From: Acidianus manzaensis
Lineage (GTDB): Archaea > Thermoproteota > Thermoprotei_A > Sulfolobales > Sulfolobaceae
DNA: 64,000 bases
Assembly (NCBI RefSeq): GCF_002116695.1
Contig: NZ_CP020477.1
Location: 1,103,501-1,167,500 of the forward strand
Direction of reading: 5' to 3'
The position numbers were made by a program, and so were the translations under genes. Of the stretch, positions 11,621-21,755 are shown piece after piece (position 1 is the first letter of the stretch; each line of letters starts with the position of its first letter). Below the pieces are notes generated by a model. That model was not told where the DNA came from. It saw nothing but the letters and a program-made list of their open reading frames with translations, and made no database searches.

Positions 11621-11987
11621 ATTGTTTTAGCACCTAGAGTGTTACTTGTCCAGCTAGGAAGTATGAAGAACATAAGTGTCCTTTCCAGAGTTTTACTTCT
11701 GGGAAGTTTTTCTGTATTTCTCTTGATGTTATTGTTTTTATTGTGTTTATGTATCTTGGTATGTTTAGTGTTGGTTTTGCTTTGAATACCCTATGGAAGT
11801 GGTCTTTATGTATACTGATTTCAGTAACGTCAACTTCAAATGATTCAGTAATTTCGTATGTTAGTTTCTTTAGGAAGTCTATTGTTTTATCGTTGTCAAA
11901 TGTTTTTTCCATGTTTTACTACTTATATTTATAGTAGAGTGAGTAGACTGAATGTGAATCTCCTAGAGTTTGTAACGCATATTTCAT
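11595..11987 (-). pseudogene. tnpA: TnpA (IS200-type Y1 HUH transposase), broken by in-frame stops
   Basis: A 131-codon frame from ATG 11987 (MKYALQTLGDSHSVYSL) to TAA 11595 has the normal tnpA length, but contains adjacent stops TAG TAA at about codons 23-24 and a TAG at about codon 118. The HUH histidines remain (DHFH, codons about 60-65), while the C-terminal VLKQYVQNQ with the catalytic Tyr lies after the third stop. Near the first stops, the next frame reads VVKHGKK, like the conserved VVKYRKK strand, so small indels contributed. An internal Met frame of 92 aa (11634-11912) survives but lacks the N-terminal strand and the catalytic Tyr. Confidence 0.85.
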
Positions 11988-12037
11988 AAAATTTTTAATA
12001 ACTATAAATAAAAACTTTCTATAAGGGGGCTATTCAT

Positions 12038-12055
12038 CCCCAACTTCTGATGGGG
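12038..12055 (-). repeat. IS605 left-end hairpin
   Basis: CCCC-A ... T-GGGG palindrome with a short loop, followed by a second G4/C4 pairing up to 12066. Position upstream of tnpA fits the left-end recognition hairpin. Confidence 0.5.
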
Positions 12056-12258
12056 ACTTCCGCCCCATTAACACCCAGTAATGTTAAAATCACGATTTAA
12101 TTCTATTTATTAGTATATCCTTAACTCTTTATTAAGATCATAGAGCTAGGAATCATAATAGTAACGTATTTTGTAATATAAGCTTAAAATAAAATATAAT
12201 CGTATAAAAATTCTACTGATTAAGTAAGTTTTAAAGTTTTATTAAATAAGAATCACGT

Positions 12259-13113
12259 ATGAGTATAAGTAATGATATAGAAGGGTTAAATAAATTAAAA
12301 GATGCGTCAATATGGCTTACAGTTATTACGTTAATATCTACTATAGGGATTTTATATAATTCTGCGGCTATTTTAAGTATTGTCTCGTTAATCTTACTTT
12401 TTATAAAAGGAATTCCATCATTGAGAGATACTTTTAATTCTTTTAGTGCTTCAGGTAAAGAAGTTAGTAGAGGAATTGGTGGATTAAAATATCTTCCTAT
12501 AGGTTATATACTTCTGTTCATAGCTGGGATATTTTTGATTTTAGATACAATTTCTGTTTTGAGTATAAATTTGGTTGGAAGTATATTATTTAGTATTATA
12601 GGAATTCTCTTACTTATAGTTGGAATTATTGTGATATTTATTTCATATTTATTCATAGGTTTAACTTTATATGATATAGGGAATTTCTTTAGTAACGATC
12701 TAATAAAAATAGGAGGAATTTTATCTATAATTCCGGTAATAGATTTTGTCGGATGGATTCTAATATACTTAGGAGCAGATGATGCAATTAGAAATATTAA
12801 TAGAAATCAGACTTATGTAGCCTCTTATCAACCTATATATCAAACTGGAAATGGAATACTTAGGTTTGATGGAAGCGCGTTTTTCTCTATTTATTCTTTA
12901 GTTCAAGGAGTTCAAATAAACAGTGCAATACTACAAGAAATAGGACTGAATTCTCTAGATATTCAACCTAAAATTCTAATTCATGGAACAAATAATATCT
13001 TTATAAAGTTTCCAGAAATAAGTAACATAATCCCTCCTAGACTATATACAATAGTCCTTAACTTGTCTAACGGTCAAATAGTTGTAGTTAAGGTTAACTT
13101 GATACAAGGATAA
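12259..13113 (+). CDS. DUF973-family membrane protein
   Basis: Matches the Sulfolobales-typical DUF973 pattern: a short cytosolic start (SNDIEGLNKLKDASIW), then about five hydrophobic helices up to residue ~180 with small loops (GLTLYDIGNFFSNDLIKIGG), and a soluble C-terminal domain of about 95 residues with beta-strand character after SYQPIYQTGNG. 284 aa. Function of the family is unknown. TATA-like sequence about 26 bases upstream of the ATG. It stands alone downstream of the IS605 element. Confidence 0.78.
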   Translation: MSISNDIEGLNKLKDASIWLTVITLISTIGILYNSAAILSIVSLILLFIKGIPSLRDTFNSFSASGKEVSRGIGGLKYLPIGYILLFIAGIFLILDTISVLSINLVGSILFSIIGILLLIVGIIVIFISYLFIGLTLYDIGNFFSNDLIKIGGILSIIPVIDFVGWILIYLGADDAIRNINRNQTYVASYQPIYQTGNGILRFDGSAFFSIYSLVQGVQINSAILQEIGLNSLDIQPKILIHGTNNIFIKFPEISNIIPPRLYTIVLNLSNGQIVVVKVNLIQG

Positions 13114-13474
13114 TATTATCAGATATATTAAAATATAATTTGGTTTTTATTATAGAGATTAGTAAAAGGGGAAAAATTTTATCCACAGTTAGTATATTCT
13201 TGAAAAGAAGATAATTTTGTTTATAAATCCAATAACTGTATCGTTTTAGATATAAGTCTAGTAATTACTAAATTTATTGTAATCATTATGTTATAAAAAT
13301 CATTGAAGTCCTCTACTTATATACTATATTCAGAATTGCATGATTGAAAGCACTAAGATTCATTATAAAATTTCACTATTGATAAAATTAAAGGATTTTT
13401 TAAAACTTCTGCAAAAGCTTTATATAAAGTCGGAATACCTATAAGTTTTTAATTTAATAGTAACTGAATAAATT
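13114..13474 (+). other. Intergenic stretch with promoter of the MFS gene
   Basis: 361 bases without a credible gene. The only feature is a TATA-like TTTTTAAT at about 13446-13454, 26 bases before the GTG start at 13475, and an upstream second one (CTTTATATAAAG, about 13419-13430). Confidence 0.45.
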
Positions 13475-14608
13475 GTGAGAAGTAAGTATACTACATTTGT
13501 AGTAATTCTATTTTTATTAACATTTTCTATTAGGCTAACTAATAATGCTATCTCAATTACTATACCCTTGATAAGCAAGTACGAATTAAATTTTCCGATT
13601 ATCTTTTTAGGTATATTACTTTCAGCATTCTCTTTCACATCATTTCTTTCCAGTATCTTAAACTCTAAGCTTGAAGATAGAACAAGAACTAAAGTATTTA
13701 GAATTGCGTCTATAATCTATTTAATTAGTTTTATCTCATTTTATATTACTAATAGAGTATTAATCTGGATATTAGATTGTATAGCAGGATTTTCTATAGG
13801 TATTATATGGCCCAATTTAATTACTTACGCTGGATCAGTTGATGAAGAGATAAGAGAAAAAGTTATTGGGCTATATTCTGCCTTCCTTAGTCTATCATTA
13901 ATAGTTGGCCCTGCAATAGAATCTTTCATTTTGCTAAAATATTCATTAAACGATATTTTTCTGTTTCTTTCTATTATTGCTGTAATCATTCCAATAGTAT
14001 CGTTTAAGATTGAATTTAATGATCTTAATTTGACGCAGAATAAAAATAATGAGAGAATCATACGATCTCCTGCATTTATTATGACATTATTAAATAACAT
14101 AATGTATGATATACCTTTTGGAATGATTAGCACGTTTGGAGGAATTTATGCTATTTCTCATTTTAATGCTAGTTATTCTTTAGCTGAGTTGATATATGCA
14201 ATCTTCTTCATAATTTCATTTTTTACTAGATTGTTCTTTTCGTTCATAATAAGTAAAAATACAAATATAATAAAAATAATATCTTTTAATGCTATATTAA
14301 CAGTTATTGGTCTCAGTTTAATTCTTTTATCTAATAGTATTATTTACTATATTCTTGCTTTAATAATACTGGGAATTCCACATGGTTTAACTTATTATTC
14401 TTCTTTAATTTTATTATCGAGAAATTTTAGCGAAAGAAATAGAGCAAATAGTTACTTTTCCGGGACATTATTAGGATTAGGAAGTGTTGGTCCATTCTTT
14501 TTATCTTCAATAGTTGAGGGATTAGGTATAAGAAATACTTTTCTCCTAATAACTTTTGGAGTTATCAGTATATTTACAGTTCTACTTTACCTTTATAGCA
14601 AAAAATAA
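13475..14608 (+). CDS. MFS transporter
   Basis: 377 aa with about 12 hydrophobic helices, as in the major facilitator superfamily. The loop between helices 2 and 3 ([16 protein letters not shown]) is a degenerate motif A. GTG start at 13475; a TATA-like element 26 bases upstream supports it. Substrate cannot be predicted; the compact size and [13 protein letters not shown] helix fit sugar or drug exporters. Convergent with the next MFS gene. Confidence 0.82.
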   Translation: MRSKYTTFVVILFLLTFSIRLTNNAISITIPLISKYELNFPIIFLGILLSAFSFTSFLSSILNSKLEDRTRTKVFRIASIIYLISFISFYITNRVLIWILDCIAGFSIGIIWPNLITYAGSVDEEIREKVIGLYSAFLSLSLIVGPAIESFILLKYSLNDIFLFLSIIAVIIPIVSFKIEFNDLNLTQNKNNERIIRSPAFIMTLLNNIMYDIPFGMISTFGGIYAISHFNASYSLAELIYAIFFIISFFTRLFFSFIISKNTNIIKIISFNAILTVIGLSLILLSNSIIYYILALIILGIPHGLTYYSSLILLSRNFSERNRANSYFSGTLLGLGSVGPFFLSSIVEGLGIRNTFLLITFGVISIFTVLLYLYSKK

Positions 14609-14676
14609 ATATATATATAGTAATTTATTGAATATCTTTTCCTAAAGTTTACAAAAACTATCTTTGAATAATATAA

Positions 14677-16365
14677 TTATTTTTCATTACTTACAGTTGT
14701 ATTTTGCATATCTCTTTCGTAAATTATGGTCTTACCTCTTAATGCTGAAGCTATAGCGGCTGAAAAAGCCATTGCAGATCCAGCATAAAATGCTATTTTT
14801 AAAGACTTCATAAAGGCTGGCGCTATAACTTTAGGGAACCAAAAGTTACCGGTTATAATTGATATAGCATGAGGTGAAATACTACTTACTACTGAAGAAG
14901 GTAATTGAGATAGTATAGCTGAAACAGGATTATAGCCTAAGAACGAAGCAAATATTGCTGCTGTTGGTGGTATTTTAGCCATAAAAGGAGCCAATTGTGG
15001 TGCTCCTGCCGCGTTTAGAGCTGAGGTTAATGTAGATGGTAAGAGCAAATAGAGTACTTCTATAACTATAGTAAAGAATATACCTATGCTTAAGGTGCTT
15101 CCAGTGTTAGTTAACATAGCTCTAATTCCTGAGGCTGAACCTCTATGTTGTGGTGGAGATGAGTTAATTAGAGCTGCCATATTTGGAGATACAAATAATC
15201 CATTTCCTATTCCCATGATAAATATTATAGATGCAAATATCGGATAGCTGAAATCATAAGGAAGGGTAGTAAGACCTAAAAATCCTGCTCCTAAAATTAC
15301 TAACCCAGTTGTTGCTAATATTTTAGCACCGTATTTATCAGACAATCTTCCGGCTATTGACCCCATTATACCAAATCCTGCTAACAGTGGAAGTAAATAT
15401 ATTCCTGCCCAGAATGGTGTTACTGAATAACTATAACCATGAAGCGGTAACCATATAGCTTGTAATAATAATACTAACATTAATTGCAATCCTCCAAATG
15501 CTAACTGTGCTAAAAGTATGGCTATTGCTGAGGCTGAAAATGATCTTAGTTTAAATAATTCTAACCTAAACATTGGATCTGAAACTCTTCTCTCTAAGAA
15601 CAGGAAACCACCTAAGAGGACAAGGCCAGATATTATGCTAGCTATTACATAAGGATTACCCCAACCCGTCACTTCTGAACCATAAGGTAATATGCCATAT
15701 GTTATGCCAACTAAAATTAAGATTAGGGCTACAGCATACAACAAATTACCTGGTATATCTAACTTTTGATGCCTATTTGGTGGACTTAATTGCTTTAAGG
15801 ATCTCAGTGACCATATTGTACCCAATATTCCTATAGGTACGCTAACTAAAAATACGTCCCTCCAGTAAATAGTTGCTAAAATTCCTCCCACAATTATTCC
15901 TGCTACTCCTCCAAAAATCCCTATAACTCCATTTAATCCTAATGCAAATCCCCTTTGATTAGGAGGAAAAGCCTCAGATAATATTGCTGCACTATTTGCC
16001 ATTAAGAGTGAACCACCTATTGCTTGTACTACTCTATACGCTATTAATTGTAAGGCTGCTATACTTCCAGTACCTGGAGTTATATATAAAAGAATTGATC
16101 CAATGGTAAAAATTGCGAATCCTATGTTATACATTCTAACTCTACCATATATATCAGATAATCTACCGACATTTACTACAAGAATAGCTGATACTATACT
16201 ATATCCAAAGAGAATCCATAATAAATATTGAAATGAATCAAATGGGTTAATATCTATACCTCTAAATATTGCTGGCAATGAAATTAATACTATATTAGCA
16301 TTCATAAATGCCATAAATGCTCCAAGACTAGTATTAGATAATGCAATCCATTTATATTGAACCAT
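14677..16365 (-). CDS. MFS transporter, DHA2 (14-helix, EmrB/QacA-type) family
   Basis: 562 aa with about 14 membrane helices. Motif A is clear as [18 protein letters not shown] in the first half and repeated as [11 protein letters not shown] in the second; the helix-5 motif C region reads [16 protein letters not shown]. Such proteins export toxic organic compounds in exchange for protons. No TetR gene next to it. TATA-like CTTTTAATTATTA about 22-28 bases before the ATG. Confidence 0.9.
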   Translation of the reverse strand: MVQYKWIALSNTSLGAFMAFMNANIVLISLPAIFRGIDINPFDSFQYLLWILFGYSIVSAILVVNVGRLSDIYGRVRMYNIGFAIFTIGSILLYITPGTGSIAALQLIAYRVVQAIGGSLLMANSAAILSEAFPPNQRGFALGLNGVIGIFGGVAGIIVGGILATIYWRDVFLVSVPIGILGTIWSLRSLKQLSPPNRHQKLDIPGNLLYAVALILILVGITYGILPYGSEVTGWGNPYVIASIISGLVLLGGFLFLERRVSDPMFRLELFKLRSFSASAIAILLAQLAFGGLQLMLVLLLQAIWLPLHGYSYSVTPFWAGIYLLPLLAGFGIMGSIAGRLSDKYGAKILATTGLVILGAGFLGLTTLPYDFSYPIFASIIFIMGIGNGLFVSPNMAALINSSPPQHRGSASGIRAMLTNTGSTLSIGIFFTIVIEVLYLLLPSTLTSALNAAGAPQLAPFMAKIPPTAAIFASFLGYNPVSAILSQLPSSVVSSISPHAISIITGNFWFPKVIAPAFMKSLKIAFYAGSAMAFSAAIASALRGKTIIYERDMQNTTVSNEK

Positions 16366-16478
16366 AAAGTTAGATACTTAACTTTTAATTATTAAAGTTT
16401 ACGCACGTAAAAGGAAAAATAGTCAAATATTACTTATATACAATATAATTGGAATAAACTTAAAAGTATTCTAGAAAT

Positions 16479-16898
16479 TTACATAAATGTATTCGGTCTG
16501 CCAAATTTTTGAGATTCTTTCAAATAGATATCTCTTGGATCTGTTAGATCTAATGCTATTCTATATGCTATACTATTTTCTTTGAACTTATCTTGTACAA
16601 TCTCTAAATCAATTCTTCTTACTTCTCTTTCATCAGCTATTCCAACTAAATGTAGGTATTCGTGAAGTATTACTACAAATAAGTATTCGTATTCGTAACC
16701 CATATTCTTAGCTCTCATATACTGTTGATAGTTTACATAAATGGTGTTATCATTAGCTTTAACATAAGCTAATATTGTAGGTGGTAAATAATTTACTACC
16801 ATTACTTTAACTCCTTCTACTTCTTTACCAAGTTTATCTTTTACTACTCTTCTGATATCATTAAGTACTATATCTATTATAATGCCTTGTGATGGCAT
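16479..16898 (-). CDS. Small predicted zinc metallopeptidase (HExxH)
   Basis: 139 aa with a minimal zincin motif HEYLHLVGIADE (His79, Glu80, His83, then Asp89/Glu90 as possible third ligand). Preceding strands (TILAYVKANDNTIYVNYQQYM) resemble the edge strand of small archaeal metallopeptidases. No signal peptide, so cytoplasmic. Substrate unknown. Single gene; upstream 100 bases hold an AT-rich promoter-like stretch. The HExxH and flanking residues are clear, the peptidase activity is inferred. Confidence 0.75.
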   Translation of the reverse strand: MPSQGIIIDIVLNDIRRVVKDKLGKEVEGVKVMVVNYLPPTILAYVKANDNTIYVNYQQYMRAKNMGYEYEYLFVVILHEYLHLVGIADEREVRRIDLEIVQDKFKENSIAYRIALDLTDPRDIYLKESQKFGRPNTFM

Positions 16899-16998
16899 AG
16901 TTTAATCTCATTTTTTGCCTTTTTAAAACCTCCATGAAATTTAGTATAAAGAAAAAGAAAAGGTTTTAAGTTTCTTAATGATTTTAATAATCTAGGCA

Positions 16999-17418
16999 TT
17001 AATTATCAATAAGTTGTAAATAATATGAATAATATCCTTCATCTCTTTTTTCTACTTTTAAATTAACTTTATCTCCTACTCTTAAATTATCCTTTTTCCC
17101 CTTTACCCATGCTAGTACATTGATTCCTTCTGGAAATGTAGCTACACCTACTATGTAGTCGGGATATTGTGAAAAGGATGCTGGTTTCACATAAATTATT
17201 GTATATGTTAGCAATTCGCCCTCATTTTTAATTTCTATCCAATCTAAATTGGAAATTCTGCATTTAGCACAGTCTTGTTTTGGAGGAAAATAGGTAGCAC
17301 CACATTTAGGACATCTTGTAGCGAAAATTTTACCTTTTTCTAACTCCTCAGAGAAATGATGTATTTTATCATCTGGAATTTGATATTTTAGAGTTATTTG
17401 CCTTTTATCATCCCACAT
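16999..17418 (-). CDS. DUF35 OB-fold / zinc-ribbon acyl-CoA-binding protein
   Basis: 139 aa with rubredoxin-like Zn ribbon (Cys36, Cys39, Cys50, Cys53 in RCPKCGATYFPP and DCAKCR) followed by an OB-fold (WIEIKNEGELLTYTIIYV onward). DUF35 proteins form complexes with SCP-x/DitF-type thiolases and channel CoA intermediates, for example in archaeal acetoacetyl-CoA thiolase/HMG-CoA synthase assemblies. Its start overlaps the end of the thiolase gene by 11 bases, matching that partnership. Confidence 0.92.
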   Translation of the reverse strand: MWDDKRQITLKYQIPDDKIHHFSEELEKGKIFATRCPKCGATYFPPKQDCAKCRISNLDWIEIKNEGELLTYTIIYVKPASFSQYPDYIVGVATFPEGINVLAWVKGKKDNLRVGDKVNLKVEKRDEGYYSYYLQLIDN

Positions 17419-18607
17419 ATTCAGGCCTCCTAGTAGATAAAATGGTTACGTAAGCATAGTGCCCAGTACCTCCAAGATTATGAGCTACAGCCATTCCATT
17501 TTTTATTTCAGCCTGCATATGCTTATTTGGAGCTCTATAAAGTAATTGTCTAGCTAACGTAACGTTCATACTTATTCCAGTAGCACCTATTGGATGCCCT
17601 TTTGCTTTCAAACCACCATCCACATTAACTGGAATTTTACCTCCTATGTAAGTTTGTTTTTCTCTAGCTAGATTTACACCTTCTCCTCTTTTGGCAAAAC
17701 CTAAATCTTCATACGCAATAATTTCTGCTATAGTAAAACAATCATGTACTTCTGCCACGTCGAAATATTTCCACGCGTCTTCTTTTGATATTTTAGCTTT
17801 TTTATACGCAATCTCTGCGGCGTATCTAGTGGTTTCCATACTAGTGAAATCATTTCTTTTTGAAATGTTTGCTGGTCCCGATGCAACTCCTTGAGATAAT
17901 ATCCAAACTGGAGAATCTGTAATTTTCTTAGCAACGTCTTCTGAGGCTAAAATTATGGCTGCAGCACCATCAGTTATAGGAGAACAGTCTAAAAGTTTAA
18001 GAGGCCATGCTACTGGTTTAGAGTTTAAATATTCTTTCATTGTTATCTCTTTTTGTAAATGAGCATATGGATTTAGAGATCCGTAATGATGCGCCTTAAT
18101 TGCAATTTCTCCTAGATCCTCTTCTTTCAATCCATATTTATTCATATAAGCTGTAGCATATAGTGCAAAATATCCTGGAAAAGTTAGTCCAAAATTCTCG
18201 AATTCCCAAAAATAATTTCCTGCTCTACCTAATAATTCTACTACTGTAGGAGTTTTAGATTGATGCATTTGTTCTACACCTATTGCCATAGCGATATCGA
18301 CTTCACCAGATTTTACCGCTAAGTAAGCATCTCTTAATGCTGCGCTTCCTGTAGCGCATGCAGCTTCAACTCTCATTGTACCTTTAGGCGTAAGTTCAGA
18401 ATATTCTCCCACAATTGGGGCAGGTAATTCTTCAGAGCTCCATAATCCCATATTGCCAACAGTGTAATACTCAATATCTTTTTGTTCTAGGTTAGCCTCC
18501 TCTAATGCTTGTTTTATTGCCTCCCATGCTAGTTCTTGCAAATTTACATCAGTCCTTACACCGAACTTACTATGTCCAGTTCCTATTATAGCTACATTAC
18601 GTGTCAT
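17408..18607 (-). CDS. Thiolase (SCP-x/acetyl-CoA acetyltransferase type)
   Basis: Forms or cleaves beta-ketoacyl-CoA. 399 aa with nucleophile Cys84 in EAACATGSAAL, His338 in GHPIGATG, and His376 in AHNLGGTGHYA; as in SCP-x/DUF35-coupled thiolases, the second Cys of classic thiolases is replaced by the HNLGG motif. TATA/leader not obvious. The overlap with DUF35 downstream indicates an obligate complex. The flavin oxidoreductase gene lies 67 bases upstream on the same strand, so all three may act on acyl-CoA or sterol-like substrates. Confidence 0.93.
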   Translation of the reverse strand: MTRNVAIIGTGHSKFGVRTDVNLQELAWEAIKQALEEANLEQKDIEYYTVGNMGLWSSEELPAPIVGEYSELTPKGTMRVEAACATGSAALRDAYLAVKSGEVDIAMAIGVEQMHQSKTPTVVELLGRAGNYFWEFENFGLTFPGYFALYATAYMNKYGLKEEDLGEIAIKAHHYGSLNPYAHLQKEITMKEYLNSKPVAWPLKLLDCSPITDGAAAIILASEDVAKKITDSPVWILSQGVASGPANISKRNDFTSMETTRYAAEIAYKKAKISKEDAWKYFDVAEVHDCFTIAEIIAYEDLGFAKRGEGVNLAREKQTYIGGKIPVNVDGGLKAKGHPIGATGISMNVTLARQLLYRAPNKHMQAEIKNGMAVAHNLGGTGHYAYVTILSTRRPEYVG

Positions 18608-18674
18608 AAGTTAACTTTAGTTTTTAACTATTTATATTTTTATTTCAATATAAAAGTTCAATACGTAGAAAAGG

Positions 18675-20336
<1,662 letters not shown>

Positions 20337-20339
20337 AAA

Positions 20340-20376
<37 letters not shown>

Positions 20377-20477
20377 ATGACTATTTAAATGTTCAATTTA
20401 ATATAAGATATATTCTTTAATATTTTTTAAATAGATATAAAGGAGGGAAGTTATAACTAGAATAATAGAATCAATAT

Positions 20478-20488
20478 ACTTTATTTAC
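20478..20488 (+). promoter_or_regulatory. TATA box of MupG-like gene
   Basis: ACTTTATTTAC centred about 27 bases before the ATG at 20510. Confidence 0.45.
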
Positions 20489-20509
20489 TTATAAATTAAA
20501 TAATGTTTA

Positions 20510-21220
20510 ATGGCATCAATAGGGTTTTCTGTTTTTCCAGGATGGAAAGAGATTTTTGAAAGACAAAAAGAAATGATAATAAAGGGAGAAAATTTAGGAT
20601 ACACTGAAATATTCTTTGGAATAGGAAGAGGAGTTCACACAAAGTCTACATTAGAAGCAGCTAGTAATGCAAAACAATTATTAAAAATTGCTAATAAATT
20701 AGGCTATTATTCATTTGTTGATATTAATCCAGATATTTTAAATGAATTAGGTGCAAGTCCTAGGAATATGGGAATTTTTAAGGAAATAGGATTTTCGGCA
20801 GTAAGAGTAGATTATGGATTTAAAATAGATGATATCTTGAAAATTCAAGATATAGGAATAGAAATTAATCCCTATGAATTTCCATTAGATAGATTGGAAT
20901 ATTTCTTAGATAAAATTGACGACCCAGAAAGAGTAAAAGCATGTCATAATTATTATCCTTCTAAAGGATCTGGAATAAGTCTTAAAGAATTAATAGAAAA
21001 GAGCAAACCATTTGTTGAACTAGACATTCCAGTTGCTGCTTTTATTTCAGTTCCTTCAGTAAAAAGTGATACTACAGTAGAAGAGTTAAGAGAAAAAGAT
21101 CCATCTGAATCTGCTAAAATATTATTTGATACTGGCGTAATAAGCAGGGTATTAATAGGCGATGCAAATCCTACAGATGAAGAAATGGAAAAATTATCGT
21201 CAATAAAAATAACATTCTAA
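20510..21220 (+). CDS. MupG/DUF871-like TIM-barrel domain protein
   Basis: 236 aa. The start GFSVFPGW and the segment [13 protein letters not shown] (residues 145-157) match the N-terminal TIM-barrel of the DUF871 family, whose studied member MupG is a 6-phospho-N-acetylmuramic acid lactyl-ether hydrolase. That family is normally about 360 aa with a C-terminal cyclophilin-like domain; this protein stops after the barrel. Archaea have no muramic acid, so the native substrate must differ. No phosphotransferase genes adjoin. TATA box 27 bases upstream supports the ATG. Confidence 0.72.
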   Translation: MASIGFSVFPGWKEIFERQKEMIIKGENLGYTEIFFGIGRGVHTKSTLEAASNAKQLLKIANKLGYYSFVDINPDILNELGASPRNMGIFKEIGFSAVRVDYGFKIDDILKIQDIGIEINPYEFPLDRLEYFLDKIDDPERVKACHNYYPSKGSGISLKELIEKSKPFVELDIPVAAFISVPSVKSDTTVEELREKDPSESAKILFDTGVISRVLIGDANPTDEEMEKLSSIKITF

Positions 21221-21288
21221 ATCTTTAATTATTACTTATCTGATAAAAATTTATTTATAGAAATTTTATTTAGTAAAATTGTGGAAAG

Positions 21289-21317
21289 CTTTATTAGTCC
21301 GATATCGAATCCGATAT
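21289..21317 (+). promoter_or_regulatory. TATA-like element plus operator-like direct repeats before the His-tail regulator
   Basis: TATA-like CTTTATTA (21289-21296) is followed directly by two copies of TCCGATAT at 21298-21305 and 21310-21317, 12 bases apart (about one helical turn); the first overlaps the palindrome CGATATCG. The pair sits between TATA and the likely transcript start, where a bound repressor would block polymerase, and the whole block is framed by ATTAGT on both sides. A weak Shine-Dalgarno GTGAG follows at about 21320-21324. Confidence 0.55.
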
Positions 21318-21327
21318 TAGTGAGAAA

Positions 21328-21621
21328 ATGTTTGGTAGATTAATTAGAATAGGTGGAATACAAATAATGGATAATCTAAAAAATGGACCAGTAAAAATTT
21401 CTCAAGTTAAAAATTCAGTATCATTATATGGTAGCGCATTTGATTTAGTATTAAGCGAATTAATGATCTCAGGATTAGTTAGGAAATTTGATAAAGATGG
21501 AGAAGAGTATATAGAATTAACTGAATTAGGTAGAAATATTATAAACTATGGACCTTATTATGGACCTTACGGAGGATATCACGGACATAAACATCATGAA
21601 ATGTATCACGGATATTGGTAA
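21328..21621 (+). CDS. Small winged-helix (PadR-like) regulator with histidine-rich tail
   Basis: 97 aa. Residues 1-75 look like a winged-helix domain: helix FGRLIRIGGIQIMDNL, helix-turn-helix KISQVKNSVSLYGSAFDLVLSEL, wing VRKFDKDGEEYIELTELG. The last 23 residues are Gly/Tyr/His-rich with His at 85, 87, 89, 90 and 94, suitable for binding Ni, Co, Cu or Zn. A metal-sensing repressor is inferred. Direct repeats TCCGATAT right before the gene suggest autoregulation; the next gene downstream is a molybdenum hydroxylase subunit with its own TATA box. Confidence 0.72.
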   Translation: MFGRLIRIGGIQIMDNLKNGPVKISQVKNSVSLYGSAFDLVLSELMISGLVRKFDKDGEEYIELTELGRNIINYGPYYGPYGGYHGHKHHEMYHGYW

Positions 21622-21724
21622 ATAACCAAGAATAAAAATAATATTTTTTATTATTTTTTATAATTATTATAAATAATGAACTATTCTGCTTAATAAAAAT
21701 TATTAGTACATGTTTGAGAAGAGA

Positions 21725-21731
21725 TTTTTAT
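21725..21731 (+). promoter_or_regulatory. TATA box of molybdenum hydroxylase large subunit
   Basis: TTTTTATA-like sequence centred about 27 bases upstream of ATG 21756; this spacing is the main reason to prefer that start over the in-frame TTG at 21714. Confidence 0.45.
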
Positions 21732-21755
21732 AGCATAGAAAATATAAAGAATACC

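Larger units (their letters stand above)
10385..12085 (-). mobile_element. IS200/IS605-family insertion sequence (tnpA decayed, tnpB intact)
   Basis: A tnpA-tnpB pair in the classic order on the minus strand, with tnpB starting inside the end of tnpA in another frame. No terminal inverted repeats. Instead each end has subterminal palindromes: the right end at 10419-10431 (CCTCACGATGAGG, over the tnpB stop codon) and the left end at 12038-12055 (CCCCA...TGGGG). Both ends share the string TGGGGATG on the minus strand. The exact borders are estimates. Because TnpA is broken, the copy can probably not move by itself. Confidence 0.75.

Noticed and set aside
11595..11987. TAG in tnpA read as pyrrolysine or by programmed readthrough
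   Set aside because: Two further adjacent stops and frame-shifted motifs in the same gene show general decay, and Sulfolobales are not known to use pyrrolysine.
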